Of a stretch of 64,000 nt of DNA, positions 41,887 to 50,335 are shown piece after piece. Origin of the DNA: Paenisporosarcina sp049671445 (GTDB lineage Bacteria > Bacillota > Bacilli > Bacillales_A > Planococcaceae); contig NZ_JBATUX010000064.1 of assembly GCF_049671445.1 (NCBI RefSeq), positions 87,437 to 151,436 of the forward strand, written 5' to 3'. A program made the position numbers and the translations under genes. The notes below the pieces were generated by a model that was not told the DNA's origin, did no database searches, and worked only from the letters and a program-made list of their open reading frames with translations. Each line of letters begins with the position of its first letter. Position 1 is the stretch's first letter.

Positions 41887-42125
41887 CGAAAACTACTGTA
41901 TCTTTTGATCAAGCCATTCAACAACTTGAAGAAATCGTGCGCCAACTCGAACAAGGCGATGTCCCTCTAGAAGATGCGATTTCTCTTTATAAAAAAGGCA
42001 TGGAATTATCATCTGTTTGCCATGATAAATTGCATAATGCTGAGAAACAATTGATTTCCATCATGGATGAAAGTGGAGAGAAAGTGCCATTTAACGCAAC
42101 TGAAAAAGAGGATTCGTCAAAATGA
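41883..42125 (+). CDS. xseB: Exodeoxyribonuclease VII small subunit
   Basis: 80-residue helical protein; motif FDQAIQQLEEIVRQLEQGDVPLEDAISLYKKG-like pattern is typical. Several copies bind the coiled-coil stalk of XseA. RBS AAAGGAG is inside the end of xseA. It overlaps ispA by 4 nt. Confidence 0.95.
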   Translation: MTKTTVSFDQAIQQLEEIVRQLEQGDVPLEDAISLYKKGMELSSVCHDKLHNAEKQLISIMDESGEKVPFNATEKEDSSK

Positions 42126-43003
42126 CTTCATTGAAAAGTTTTAAAGAATATCACGTTCCAAAAATAGAGCAACAACTTTCGGAGCAAATCTTGTCTATTA
42201 AAGCACCTGTCGTGTTAAAAGAGGCAATGAATTATTCACTATCTGCAGGTGGTAAACGTGTTCGACCATTATTTTTAATAGCCGTATTAGACCTATTAAA
42301 AGTGAATCATAAGGACGCATGGACAGTTGGAGCGACTATTGAAATGGTTCATACGTATTCTCTAATTCATGATGATTTGCCGAGTATGGACAATGATGAT
42401 TTTCGTCGTGGAAAATTAACGAACCATAAAGTTTACGGTGAAGCGATAGCTATTTTAGCTGGAGACGGCTTATTAACCTATAGTTTTGGAGTATTAGCCC
42501 GTTTGCAAGAGATAAACGCTGAAAATAAATTAGAATTAATCCATTTATTAAGCAGAGCAGCAGGTGCTGAAGGTATGGTAGGTGGACAAGTTTTAGATAT
42601 TGAGAGTGAGCGGAAAAAGGTTACTGTCGAAGAATTAGAAACCATTCACATCAATAAAACCGGAGCGCTATTGTCATTTAGTATTGAAGCGGGTGCTATT
42701 TTGGCACAGGCAGACGATAATACTAGAAAAGCTCTTACTGATTTTGGTTTTCATATCGGACTTGCTTTTCAAATTCAAGATGACATCTTAGATATCGAAG
42801 GTACTACTGAAGAGTTAGGGAAAACAGCAGGAAAAGATGTAGCCAGTGAAAAAAATACGTATCCTGCACTGTTAACACTAAATGGCGCAAAAGATAAAAG
42901 AGATTGGCACTATGACCAAGCCATATTATCACTTCGTCAAATATCAGACGAGCCAGGTTTAATAGATGAACTAGCAGCTTATATCGTCAAACGTAATAAG
43001 TAG
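42122..43003 (+). CDS. ispA: Polyprenyl (geranyl/farnesyl) diphosphate synthase
   Basis: Condenses DMAPP and GPP with IPP to make farnesyl diphosphate, the precursor of undecaprenyl phosphate and menaquinone side chains. 293 residues. First Asp-rich motif DDLPSMDND (Asp84-), second DDILD (Asp220-Asp224), and the FPP-type GGKRVRPLFL with both arginine/lysine residues. Sits in xseAB-ispA-dxs, the classical isoprenoid arrangement. ATGA overlap with xseB. Confidence 0.95.
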   Translation: MTSLKSFKEYHVPKIEQQLSEQILSIKAPVVLKEAMNYSLSAGGKRVRPLFLIAVLDLLKVNHKDAWTVGATIEMVHTYSLIHDDLPSMDNDDFRRGKLTNHKVYGEAIAILAGDGLLTYSFGVLARLQEINAENKLELIHLLSRAAGAEGMVGGQVLDIESERKKVTVEELETIHINKTGALLSFSIEAGAILAQADDNTRKALTDFGFHIGLAFQIQDDILDIEGTTEELGKTAGKDVASEKNTYPALLTLNGAKDKRDWHYDQAILSLRQISDEPGLIDELAAYIVKRNK

Positions 43004-43018
43004 AGTAAAGGTTAATGT

Positions 43019-43046
43019 TTGTACAATTGACTGACATTGATATAAT
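43019..43046 (+). promoter_or_regulatory. Candidate promoter before dxs
   Basis: Consensus -10 TATAAT (43041-43046) and a -35-like TTGTAC (43019-43024) with a 16-bp spacer. It could provide additional transcription of dxs-yqxC. Confidence 0.5.
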
Positions 43047-43096
43047 GAAAGGTAATAAATTAATCAGCAAGTAATGCGTAAAGGTGTGTGATGTAG

Positions 43097-45001
43097 ATGG
43101 ATTTAAATACAATAACCGATCCATCCTTTATTAAAAATTTATCACAAGATGAACTATTGAACTTAAGTGAAGATATTCGTTCGTTTTTAATTGAAAAATT
43201 ATCGGTCACAGGTGGACATATTGGTCCAAACTTAGGTGTGGTCGAACTAACAGTATCTCTTCACCGTATTTTCAATAGTCCTGATGATAAGTTTATTTGG
43301 GATGTAGGACATCAAGCGTATGTCCATAAAATATTAACAGGTAGAGCCAATCAATTTGATACACTTCGTCAATATAAAGGATTATGCGGATTCCCGAAAC
43401 GTATCGAAAGTGAACATGATGTTTGGGAAACTGGACATAGTTCTACTTCACTGTCTGCTGCTATGGGTATGGCTGCTGCTCGAGATATTAAAAAAGACAA
43501 AAACCATATCATTCCAATCATTGGAGATGGTGCATTGACTGGTGGAATGGCGTTAGAAGCACTAAATCATATTGGTCATGAAAAGACGGACATGATCGTG
43601 ATCTTAAATGACAATGAAATGTCAATTGCACCAAATGTTGGCGCCCTTCATACGATTTTGGGGAAACTAAGAACAGCAGGGAAATATAACAAAGCAAAAG
43701 ATGAATTAGAATACTTGTTAAAGAAAATTCCAGCAGTTGGTGGTAAGTTAGCGGCTACTGCAGAACGAGTCAAAGATAGTTTAAAATACTTACTGGTTTC
43801 TGGTATCTTCTTTGAAGAACTAGGCTTTACTTATTTAGGACCAATTGACGGACATAATTATGAAGACCTACAAGAAACTTTGTTAAATGCCAAAAAAATG
43901 AAAGGTCCGGTTTTAGTCCATGTTCTTACGAAAAAGGGCAAAGGATTCCGACCTGCTGAAGAAGATAAAATCGGCACATGGCATGGTACAGGACCTTATA
44001 AAATGGAGACAGGTGCATTTGTTAAATCATCAACTACGGCACCTTCATGGAGTGGATTAGTCGCTGAGACTGTTCGTAAACTGGCTCGTGAAGATGAACG
44101 CATTGTTGCAATTACTCCTGCTATGCCTGTAGGTTCTAAGTTAGAAGGCTTTGCTTCTGAATTTCCAGAGCGTATGTTTGATGTGGGAATTGCTGAACAA
44201 CACGCCACAACCATGGCTGCTGGTCTCGCAACACAGGGAATGAAACCATTTTTAGCGATTTATTCAACTTTCCTTCAGCGCGCTTATGACCAAGTTGTTC
44301 ATGATATTTGCCGTCAAAATTTGAATGTCTTTATTGGTATCGATCGTTCAGGGCTAGTGGGTGCAGATGGCGAAACACACCAAGGAGTATTTGATATTGC
44401 CTTTTTACGTCACTTACCTAACATGATTATCATGATGCCTAAAGATGAAAATGAAGGTCAACATATGGTGAAAACAGCTATTGAATACAATGATGGTCCA
44501 ATCGCTTTACGATACCCAAGAGGCAATGGTCTAGGTGTACCTATGGACAAGGATTTACAAGTGATTCCTATAGGTTCTTGGGAAGTGTTAAGAGAAGGTA
44601 TAGATGCAGCAATATTGACATTTGGGACAACCATTCCATTAGCATTAGAAGCAGCAGATCGCTTAGCTAAAGAAGGCGTTCAAGTGGAAGTAATTAATGC
44701 ACGCTTTATTAAACCGCTTGATGTGCATATGATGCACCAATTAGTAAAGCGGGATCTCCCGTTGTTCACTGTTGAAGAAGCTGTTTTACAAGGTGGCTTC
44801 GGAAGCAGTATCTTAGAATTTATGCAAGATCATGATTATACAGGAATTTCTGTTAACCGTATGGGTATACCAGATCAATTTATCGAACATGGAAATGTCG
44901 ATGAATTATTAAATGAAATTCATCTTACTGCAGACGAATTAGTCATACGTATACAAGAAAAAATGAAAAAAATCGGTAAGGCTGGTACACACGCATTATG
45001 A
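43097..45001 (+). CDS. dxs: 1-Deoxy-D-xylulose-5-phosphate synthase
   Basis: Thiamin-diphosphate enzyme that joins pyruvate and glyceraldehyde-3-phosphate; first step of the MEP isoprenoid pathway. 634 residues. ThDP-binding motif GDGALTGGMALEALNHIGH...NDNEMSI, transketolase central domain (DVGIAEQHATTMAAGLA) and C-terminal domain are all present. RBS AAAGGTGTG lies ~8 nt before the ATG. It overlaps the next gene by 4 nt (ATGA). Works with IspA upstream. Confidence 0.96.
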   Translation: MDLNTITDPSFIKNLSQDELLNLSEDIRSFLIEKLSVTGGHIGPNLGVVELTVSLHRIFNSPDDKFIWDVGHQAYVHKILTGRANQFDTLRQYKGLCGFPKRIESEHDVWETGHSSTSLSAAMGMAAARDIKKDKNHIIPIIGDGALTGGMALEALNHIGHEKTDMIVILNDNEMSIAPNVGALHTILGKLRTAGKYNKAKDELEYLLKKIPAVGGKLAATAERVKDSLKYLLVSGIFFEELGFTYLGPIDGHNYEDLQETLLNAKKMKGPVLVHVLTKKGKGFRPAEEDKIGTWHGTGPYKMETGAFVKSSTTAPSWSGLVAETVRKLAREDERIVAITPAMPVGSKLEGFASEFPERMFDVGIAEQHATTMAAGLATQGMKPFLAIYSTFLQRAYDQVVHDICRQNLNVFIGIDRSGLVGADGETHQGVFDIAFLRHLPNMIIMMPKDENEGQHMVKTAIEYNDGPIALRYPRGNGLGVPMDKDLQVIPIGSWEVLREGIDAAILTFGTTIPLALEAADRLAKEGVQVEVINARFIKPLDVHMMHQLVKRDLPLFTVEEAVLQGGFGSSILEFMQDHDYTGISVNRMGIPDQFIEHGNVDELLNEIHLTADELVIRIQEKMKKIGKAGTHAL

Positions 45002-45816
45002 TTAAAACCCAAAAAGAAAGAGTCGATGTTTTACTCGTAGAACGTGGACTTTGTGAAACAAGAGAAAAGGCAAAACGGGCGATTATGGCCGGTACTGTTT
45101 ATACAAATGAAGTTCGTCTTGAAAAACCTGGAGAAAAAATCTCAAGCGATTCACCACTTCAAGTAAAAGGCAAAGAAATGCCATATGTAAGTAGAGGTGG
45201 CTTGAAACTTGAAAAGGCACTAAGTTATTTTCAAATTGATGTAAAAGACAAATTAATGCTTGATATTGGTGCTTCTACAGGTGGATTTACTGATTGCGCG
45301 CTTCAAAACGGTGCGAGACATTGTTATGCACTTGATGTTGGATACAATCAATTAGCATGGAAAATTCGTCAAGATGAACGAGTGACTGTTATGGAACGTA
45401 CCAACTTCCGCTATGTTACAGGTGTTGATTTAGCTGAAGGCTTGCCTGAATTTGCTACAATCGATGTTTCATTTATTTCCTTAAAACTAATTCTACCTGT
45501 ATTAAAAACATTACTTGTTCCAGGAAGTGATGTAATCGCACTCGTGAAACCTCAGTTTGAAGCAGGTAAAGCGAATGTAGGTAAAAAAGGTGTCGTTCGA
45601 GATGCTAAAGTGCACATCAATGTATTAGAAACAATTGCAGCGTTTTCTCAAGAAGTAGGATTCACACTGAAAAATGCTTCGTTTTCACCAATTACAGGTG
45701 GAGAAGGGAACATTGAATTTTTATTCCATTTAGTTGCGACTGAAACAAATGAAACGCAATTTACTGAAGAGCAATTGAAACAAATTGTGCGTGATGCACA
45801 TCAACAGTTAACATGA
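44998..45816 (+). CDS. yqxC: TlyA-family rRNA methyltransferase YqxC
   Basis: 272 residues: N-terminal S4 RNA-binding domain (~5-65, RVDVLLVERGLCETREKAKRAIMAG) and a C-terminal FtsJ/RrmJ-like SAM-dependent methyltransferase domain (LDIGASTGGFTDCALQNGA for SAM binding). TlyA proteins 2'-O-methylate rRNA in other bacteria; the target here is inferred. Located between dxs and ahrC as in B. subtilis. A terminator follows. Confidence 0.88.
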   Translation: MIKTQKERVDVLLVERGLCETREKAKRAIMAGTVYTNEVRLEKPGEKISSDSPLQVKGKEMPYVSRGGLKLEKALSYFQIDVKDKLMLDIGASTGGFTDCALQNGARHCYALDVGYNQLAWKIRQDERVTVMERTNFRYVTGVDLAEGLPEFATIDVSFISLKLILPVLKTLLVPGSDVIALVKPQFEAGKANVGKKGVVRDAKVHINVLETIAAFSQEVGFTLKNASFSPITGGEGNIEFLFHLVATETNETQFTEEQLKQIVRDAHQQLT

Positions 45817-45818
45817 AG

Positions 45819-45844
45819 CGGCCTAGCGATAGGCCGTTTTTTTC
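45819..45844 (+). terminator. dxs-yqxC terminator
   Basis: Stem CGGCCTA / TAGGCCG with loop GCGA and a T-run. Confidence 0.88.
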
Positions 45845-45873
45845 TTGTACGGATGCTCAGTAAATGGTACGAT

Positions 45874-45899
45874 ATGAATAATTAAGTATAATTATTCAT
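45874..45899 (+). promoter_or_regulatory. Operator-like ARG box at the ahrC promoter
   Basis: Perfect 10-bp inverted repeat ATGAATAATT / AATTATTCAT with a 6-bp spacer. Each half plus the centre resembles an ARG box (TNTGNATWWWWATNCANA). A consensus -10 TATAAT (45887-45892) lies inside it, so bound ArgR would block the promoter: autoregulation. Confidence 0.65.
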
Positions 45900-45917
45900 T
45901 TTTAGGAGTGAACTTTG

Positions 45918-46367
45918 ATGAACAAAGGCCAAAGACATATTCGGATTCGCGACATTATCGCTAATCACGAGATTGAAACGCAAGATGATTTAGTAGAAAT
46001 ATTGAAAAATGCGGGATACAATGTTACTCAAGCGACAGTTTCTCGTGATATAAAAGAACTTCACTTAGTAAAAGTGCCGTTGCAAGATGGTCGCTATAAA
46101 TATAGCTTGCCAGCGGATCAACGTTTTAATCCTATGCAAAAATTACACCGTGCACTAACTGATGCGTTTGTTAGCATTGATGGAGCTAGTCATTTTCTAG
46201 TCATGAAAACCTTACCCGGAAATGCTCATGCCATTGGCTCGTTAATTGACCATTTAGACTGGAAAGAAATATTAGGGACTATTTGTGGAGATGACACATG
46301 TCTGATCATTTGCAAAGATACTACTGAACGTGACTTAATAAAAACCAGATTACTCGAGATGCTTTAA
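45918..46367 (+). CDS. ahrC: Arginine repressor
   Basis: 149-residue ArgR/AhrC. N-terminal winged helix (RIRDIIANHEIETQDDLVEILKNAGYNVTQATVSRDIKEL) binds ARG boxes; the C-terminal domain forms the arginine-binding hexamer and contains the motif GTICGDDTCLII with Asp residues for the ligand. Represses arginine biosynthesis and activates catabolism. ATG 45918 follows RBS TTAGGAGTG. Its promoter carries an ARG-box-like palindrome. Position before recN matches B. subtilis. Confidence 0.95.
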   Translation: MNKGQRHIRIRDIIANHEIETQDDLVEILKNAGYNVTQATVSRDIKELHLVKVPLQDGRYKYSLPADQRFNPMQKLHRALTDAFVSIDGASHFLVMKTLPGNAHAIGSLIDHLDWKEILGTICGDDTCLIICKDTTERDLIKTRLLEML

Positions 46368-46382
46368 AAGAGGTGATACTTT

Positions 46383-48077
46383 GTGTTAAAAGAATTATCT
46401 ATTAAAAACTTTGCCATAATAGAAGAAGTATCAGTAAGCTTTTCAGATGGATTGACGGTTCTGACAGGTGAAACTGGGGCAGGTAAATCAATAATTATTG
46501 ATGCTGTTCATTTATTAGCTGGAGGAAGAGGTTCACAAGAATTTATTCGTCATGGTGCTAAAAAAGCAGAACTTGAAGGTTTATTTTATATTCATAATCC
46601 ACAGCATCCTGTTTTTCAAAAATTGCAGGATGTAGGAATAGAAGCTGATGAAGATTCTGTAATTTTAAGAAGAGATATTAATGATCATGGGAAAAGTGTC
46701 TGTCGGGTAAATGGGAAATTAGTTACTATTGCCATTTTACGAGAAATTGGCGGCTCATTAATTGATATCCATGGACAACATGAAAGCCAAGAGTTAATGG
46801 ATGAACGACTACATATTTCTTTACTCGATCAATTTGCTGGAAGTAAGCTTCACAGGTCTAAGGAAAGTTACACTGGGCTCTTTCAAAAGTACATGAAATT
46901 AAAAAAGGAACTGGCTGATGTCAGTGACAATGAACAACAAATTGCACAAAGAATTGATTTATATCAATACCAAATCAATGAAATTGATGCGATCGAGTTA
47001 ATTGATAACGAAGATGAAGATCTTCAAGCGGAACGTAAGAAGTTTCAAAATTATCATAAAACGTTTGAACGAATTTCTGCAGCTCATGAAGCTCTAAATG
47101 GAGAATCAAAAGGTCTTGATTGGATTGGCAATGCCATGAGTGAGCTTGAAGATATTGCTTCTTTTGACGAATCATACAAAGAACAAGCTGAACTTGTATC
47201 AAATTCTTTTTATTCACTTCAAGAATTGTCATATCAACTGAAAAGTGAAATGGACGAATCTGAATTTGATGAAGAACGGTTAAATGTTATTGAAGAAAGA
47301 TTAGCTGCTATTCAGTCGTTAAAAAGAAAATACGGGAATTCAATTGAAGAAATTTTGGCTTATCGTCATAAAATTGGTGAAGAATTAGATGCGCTGATGA
47401 ATCGTGATGAACGTATTCAACAACGTCAAAAAGCACTGGAACAGATTGAAAAAGATTTAGAAATTGAAGCAAAAGAATTGACCATTTACCGTAAAAAAGC
47501 AGCGAAAAGTCTTAGTGAAGCTATTGTTCTTCAATTACGGGAATTGTTTATGGAAAAAGCCACGTTTGAAGTGATTTTTAAGGCATCTGCAGGATTTGAC
47601 AAAAATGGTAAAGATGATGTGTCGTTTTATATGTCAACAAATGTTGGAGAGCCAGCAAAACCGATATCGAAAATTGCATCTGGCGGTGAACTATCACGTA
47701 TGATGCTTGCACTTAAAGGAATATTCTCTAAACATCAAGGGATAACATCTATTATTTTTGATGAAGTGGATACTGGAGTCAGTGGACGAGTTGCTCAAGC
47801 AATTGCTGAAAAAATTGCTAATATCTCACTTTCTTCCCAAGTGTTATGTATTACTCATCTACCTCAAGTTGCCGCAATGGCGGATCAGCAATTATTAATT
47901 GAAAAAGAAGTTACGGGTAAACGAACAATGACTAAATTAACAGAAGTTACTGGCCAGAATCGTGTACAAGAGTTAAGTCGTATGATGTCTGGATCTGAAA
48001 TTACAACATTAACTTTGGAGCATGCAACGGAATTGCTGTCAATTGCGGAACAAAGAAAAAAATTATCTCATGTATAG
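46383..48077 (+). CDS. recN: DNA repair protein RecN
   Basis: SMC-like ATPase in double-strand break repair, 564 residues. N-terminal Walker A GETGAGKSIIIDA, a long coiled coil in the middle (~150-370), then signature ISKIASGGELSRMMLALK and Walker B TSIIFDEVDTGVSG, followed by CITHLPQVA. GTG start at 46383 with RBS AGAGGTGAT. Acts on the nucleoid. Immediately downstream of ahrC, likely co-transcribed. Terminator follows. Confidence 0.96.
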   Translation: MLKELSIKNFAIIEEVSVSFSDGLTVLTGETGAGKSIIIDAVHLLAGGRGSQEFIRHGAKKAELEGLFYIHNPQHPVFQKLQDVGIEADEDSVILRRDINDHGKSVCRVNGKLVTIAILREIGGSLIDIHGQHESQELMDERLHISLLDQFAGSKLHRSKESYTGLFQKYMKLKKELADVSDNEQQIAQRIDLYQYQINEIDAIELIDNEDEDLQAERKKFQNYHKTFERISAAHEALNGESKGLDWIGNAMSELEDIASFDESYKEQAELVSNSFYSLQELSYQLKSEMDESEFDEERLNVIEERLAAIQSLKRKYGNSIEEILAYRHKIGEELDALMNRDERIQQRQKALEQIEKDLEIEAKELTIYRKKAAKSLSEAIVLQLRELFMEKATFEVIFKASAGFDKNGKDDVSFYMSTNVGEPAKPISKIASGGELSRMMLALKGIFSKHQGITSIIFDEVDTGVSGRVAQAIAEKIANISLSSQVLCITHLPQVAAMADQQLLIEKEVTGKRTMTKLTEVTGQNRVQELSRMMSGSEITTLTLEHATELLSIAEQRKKLSHV

Positions 48078-48084
48078 AATTAGG

Positions 48085-48118
48085 AAGCACTGCTGTATCA
48101 GCATGTGCTTTTTTTTTT
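48085..48118 (+). terminator. recN terminator
   Basis: Stem AAGCACTGCTG / CAGCATGTGCTT with one bulge and a run of nine T. Confidence 0.88.
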
Positions 48119-48132
48119 CGAAATTTTACCTT

Positions 48133-48161
48133 TCATAACAACTCACTTAAAACACATATTA
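48133..48161 (+). promoter_or_regulatory. Sigma-G-like promoter candidate for spoIVB
   Basis: -10 CATATTA (48155-48161) matches the sigma-G consensus CATNHTA. TCATA (48133-48137) matches GHATR at four of five bases with a 17-bp spacer. It is 28 bp before the spoIVB ATG; spoIVB is forespore-expressed in B. subtilis. Confidence 0.4.
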
Positions 48162-48189
48162 ATTACATCCTGATAAATGGAGGTGAAGT

Positions 48190-49149
48190 ATGCGATGTGT
48201 TGCTAATAAACGGTTTATTACCATTCTTTTGGGATTAATGATTGTCTTTCCAACAAGCTCATTAGCAGCAAAAAGTGGTGATAATTTAATCCCACTTGGC
48301 CAATCGATTGGAGTGCAGTTAAAACTAGAAAATCCAACATTTGTTCATGATGTCATGGTTGATGAGAAATGGTGGTTTAAAAATGGTGATCAAGTTATAT
48401 CACTGAATAAAAAATCAATTGAGTCCATTGCGGATTGGAAAAAAACGAGTAAAGAAAACCATGAAGCGAAAGTTTCCGTCGAATTTTTACGTGAAAGTAA
48501 AAGACAAGATGTATTAGTATCGGCAAATCAATTAGAAAGTATGCTACCGTTTTTACGGGACCATACAGAGGGAATTGGTACAATCACATATGTAAATCCA
48601 TCAACAAGTGAGTACGGAGCATTAGGACATCAAATAGTGGATCAGCAAATTGAACAAACACCACCATTTTTAGGTGGCTCCATCTTTTTGTCTGATATTG
48701 CGCGAATTCACAAAAGCACACCTGGAAAACCCGGTTACAAAATTGCAAAACAATCATCGATTCACGTACTAGCGGGAAGTGTTCAAGAAAACACTGTGTA
48801 TGGCATATTCGGTGTGTTAAGTGATACTAATTTACAAAAAGGACAAGCCATTCCTACATTAAAAACTGATCACATCAAAAAAGGCCAGGCTGAGATATAT
48901 ACAGCAATAGAAGGTAATGATGTGCAACCATATCAAATTGAAATCATTAAAGTCGATAAAAAGACTTTTCAATTTATCGTCACGGATAAAGTATTAATCG
49001 AAAAGACAGGTGGCATCTTACAAGGAATGAGCGGAAGTCCTATTATACAAAATGGGAAATTTGCTGGAGCAATTACACATATGGTGGTTGATAATCCGGT
49101 TAAAGGTGCAGCCATCCCTATTCAGGAAATGATAAAAAGACAGCCATAA
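48190..49149 (+). CDS. spoIVB: SpoIVB serine peptidase
   Basis: Forespore signalling protease that triggers pro-sigma-K processing in B. subtilis. 319 residues: signal peptide or membrane anchor (~8-26), a reduced PDZ-like region (~50-110) and the S55 peptidase domain. The catalytic His lies in EYGALGHQI (His147) and the catalytic serine in QGMSGSPIIQNG (Ser281/Ser283). Shorter than the ~426 residues of B. subtilis, mainly in the N-terminal and PDZ parts. RBS TGGAGGTG precedes the ATG. The active-site motifs imply a functional enzyme, unlike the shortened spoIIIA genes. Confidence 0.9.
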   Translation: MRCVANKRFITILLGLMIVFPTSSLAAKSGDNLIPLGQSIGVQLKLENPTFVHDVMVDEKWWFKNGDQVISLNKKSIESIADWKKTSKENHEAKVSVEFLRESKRQDVLVSANQLESMLPFLRDHTEGIGTITYVNPSTSEYGALGHQIVDQQIEQTPPFLGGSIFLSDIARIHKSTPGKPGYKIAKQSSIHVLAGSVQENTVYGIFGVLSDTNLQKGQAIPTLKTDHIKKGQAEIYTAIEGNDVQPYQIEIIKVDKKTFQFIVTDKVLIEKTGGILQGMSGSPIIQNGKFAGAITHMVVDNPVKGAAIPIQEMIKRQP

Positions 49150-49157
49150 GCAGTTTT

Positions 49158-49186
49158 AAACCACACTTTAAAAAGTGTGGTTTTTT
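49158..49186 (+). terminator. spoIVB terminator
   Basis: Stem AAACCACACTT / AAGTGTGGTTT with a 4-nt loop and T-run. Confidence 0.9.
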
Positions 49187-49220
49187 CTTGTTTTTTTGTT
49201 ATTATTAATAATAACGATTA

Positions 49221-49328
49221 TTCGACAAATAATTAGAAATACTTGACATTCGTCGAAAAGTGTCTAAATCTTCTAACTATTTACCCTTTTTTAAAATGAA
49301 TAAAGGGATTATAATCAAAATGTCGAAT
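49221..49328 (+). promoter_or_regulatory. spo0A control region: three 0A boxes and a sigma-H-like promoter
   Basis: 0A boxes (TGTCGAA): reverse-strand TTCGACA at 49221-49227, CGTCGAA at 49251-49257 (one mismatch) and TGTCGAA at 49321-49327. A sigma-H-like promoter has -35 AAAGGGATT (49302-49310; eight of nine to RNAGGAWWW), a 12-bp spacer and -10 TCGAAT (49323-49328; matches HNGAAT), overlapping the third box. A sigma-A -35 TTGACA lies at 49243-49248 with only a poor -10. The layout mirrors the Pv/Ps control of B. subtilis spo0A. Confidence 0.75.
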
Positions 49329-49410
49329 TAACATTGCAGTGTGAAATTGGGAGATTGTCCATAAAAAAACAAACGTCCATGTTCGCAGTTAGTACTGAGG
49401 AGGAATTAGA

Positions 49411-50202
49411 ATGGAAAAAATAAAAGTGGCAATTGCAGACGATAATAAAGAATTGGTAAAAACACTCGAATCATACTTGTCGAGTCATCCTCAAATTGAA
49501 GTAATAACAACAGCTCCAAACGGAAAAGTAATATTGAGCATGATGGAGAATGAATTGCCAGATGTTTTATTATTAGATATCATCATGCCTCACTTGGATG
49601 GTCTAGCAGTTCTTGAAATGATGCAAGCTAACGAAAAATTATCTAAAGTTCAAGTTATTATGTTAACTGCTTTTGGACAAGAAGATGTGATGAAACAAGC
49701 AGTAGACTTAGGAGCTTCATACTTTATGTTAAAACCATTTGAATTTGATCGTTTAATTAATCAAATTCTTCAAGTTGCAGGACATAAACAAGAAACTCCT
49801 CAACGTACGAGTATTTTACAAGGTCAACCACAAGAAAAAGCGAACCAAAAGATGATTGACACAACGATTACGGCAGTTATAAAAGAAATTGGTGTCCCTG
49901 CACATATTAAAGGATACGCATACTTACGTGAAGCAATTCACATGGTATATGATGATATCGAATTATTAGGATCAATTACAAAAGTCTTGTATCCTGAAAT
50001 CGGCGTTAAATTCAACACGACTTCATCACGAGTCGAACGTGCCATTCGTCATGCAATTGAAGTCGCTTGGAACCGAGGAAATTACGAATCGATTTCTAAA
50101 ACATTTGGCTATACAGTTCACCATTTGAAGAGTAAGCCTACAAATTCAGAGTTCATTGCAATGATTGCTGATAAAATCCGTTTGGAAAACATGGCAAGTT
50201 AA
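49411..50202 (+). CDS. spo0A: Sporulation master response regulator Spo0A
   Basis: 263 residues: receiver domain (phosphorylation site Asp56 in LLLDIIMP; acidic pocket Asp10-Asp11; conserved Lys in MLKPFEFD) and the Spo0A C-terminal DNA-binding domain (~150-263) with the recognition helix region FNTTSSRVERAIRHAIE that reads TGTCGAA boxes. RBS GAGGAGGAA precedes the ATG. It appears intact. Three 0A boxes upstream support positive and negative autoregulation. Confidence 0.97.
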   Translation: MEKIKVAIADDNKELVKTLESYLSSHPQIEVITTAPNGKVILSMMENELPDVLLLDIIMPHLDGLAVLEMMQANEKLSKVQVIMLTAFGQEDVMKQAVDLGASYFMLKPFEFDRLINQILQVAGHKQETPQRTSILQGQPQEKANQKMIDTTITAVIKEIGVPAHIKGYAYLREAIHMVYDDIELLGSITKVLYPEIGVKFNTTSSRVERAIRHAIEVAWNRGNYESISKTFGYTVHHLKSKPTNSEFIAMIADKIRLENMAS

Positions 50203-50218
50203 TAATAGAAAAATGAGG

Positions 50219-50250
50219 ACACAGATGCTAATACAGCATCTGTGTTTTTT
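50219..50250 (+). terminator. spo0A terminator
   Basis: 11-bp stem ACACAGATGCT / AGCATCTGTGT with a 5-nt loop and T-run. Confidence 0.93.
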
Positions 50251-50335
50251 CACCCAGTAAAAGACAAAACTATGCATATAATGGGGAGGAGAGGGTAAAT
50301 AAAAACTATACATATAGACAAGGTGTTGAAAATAC

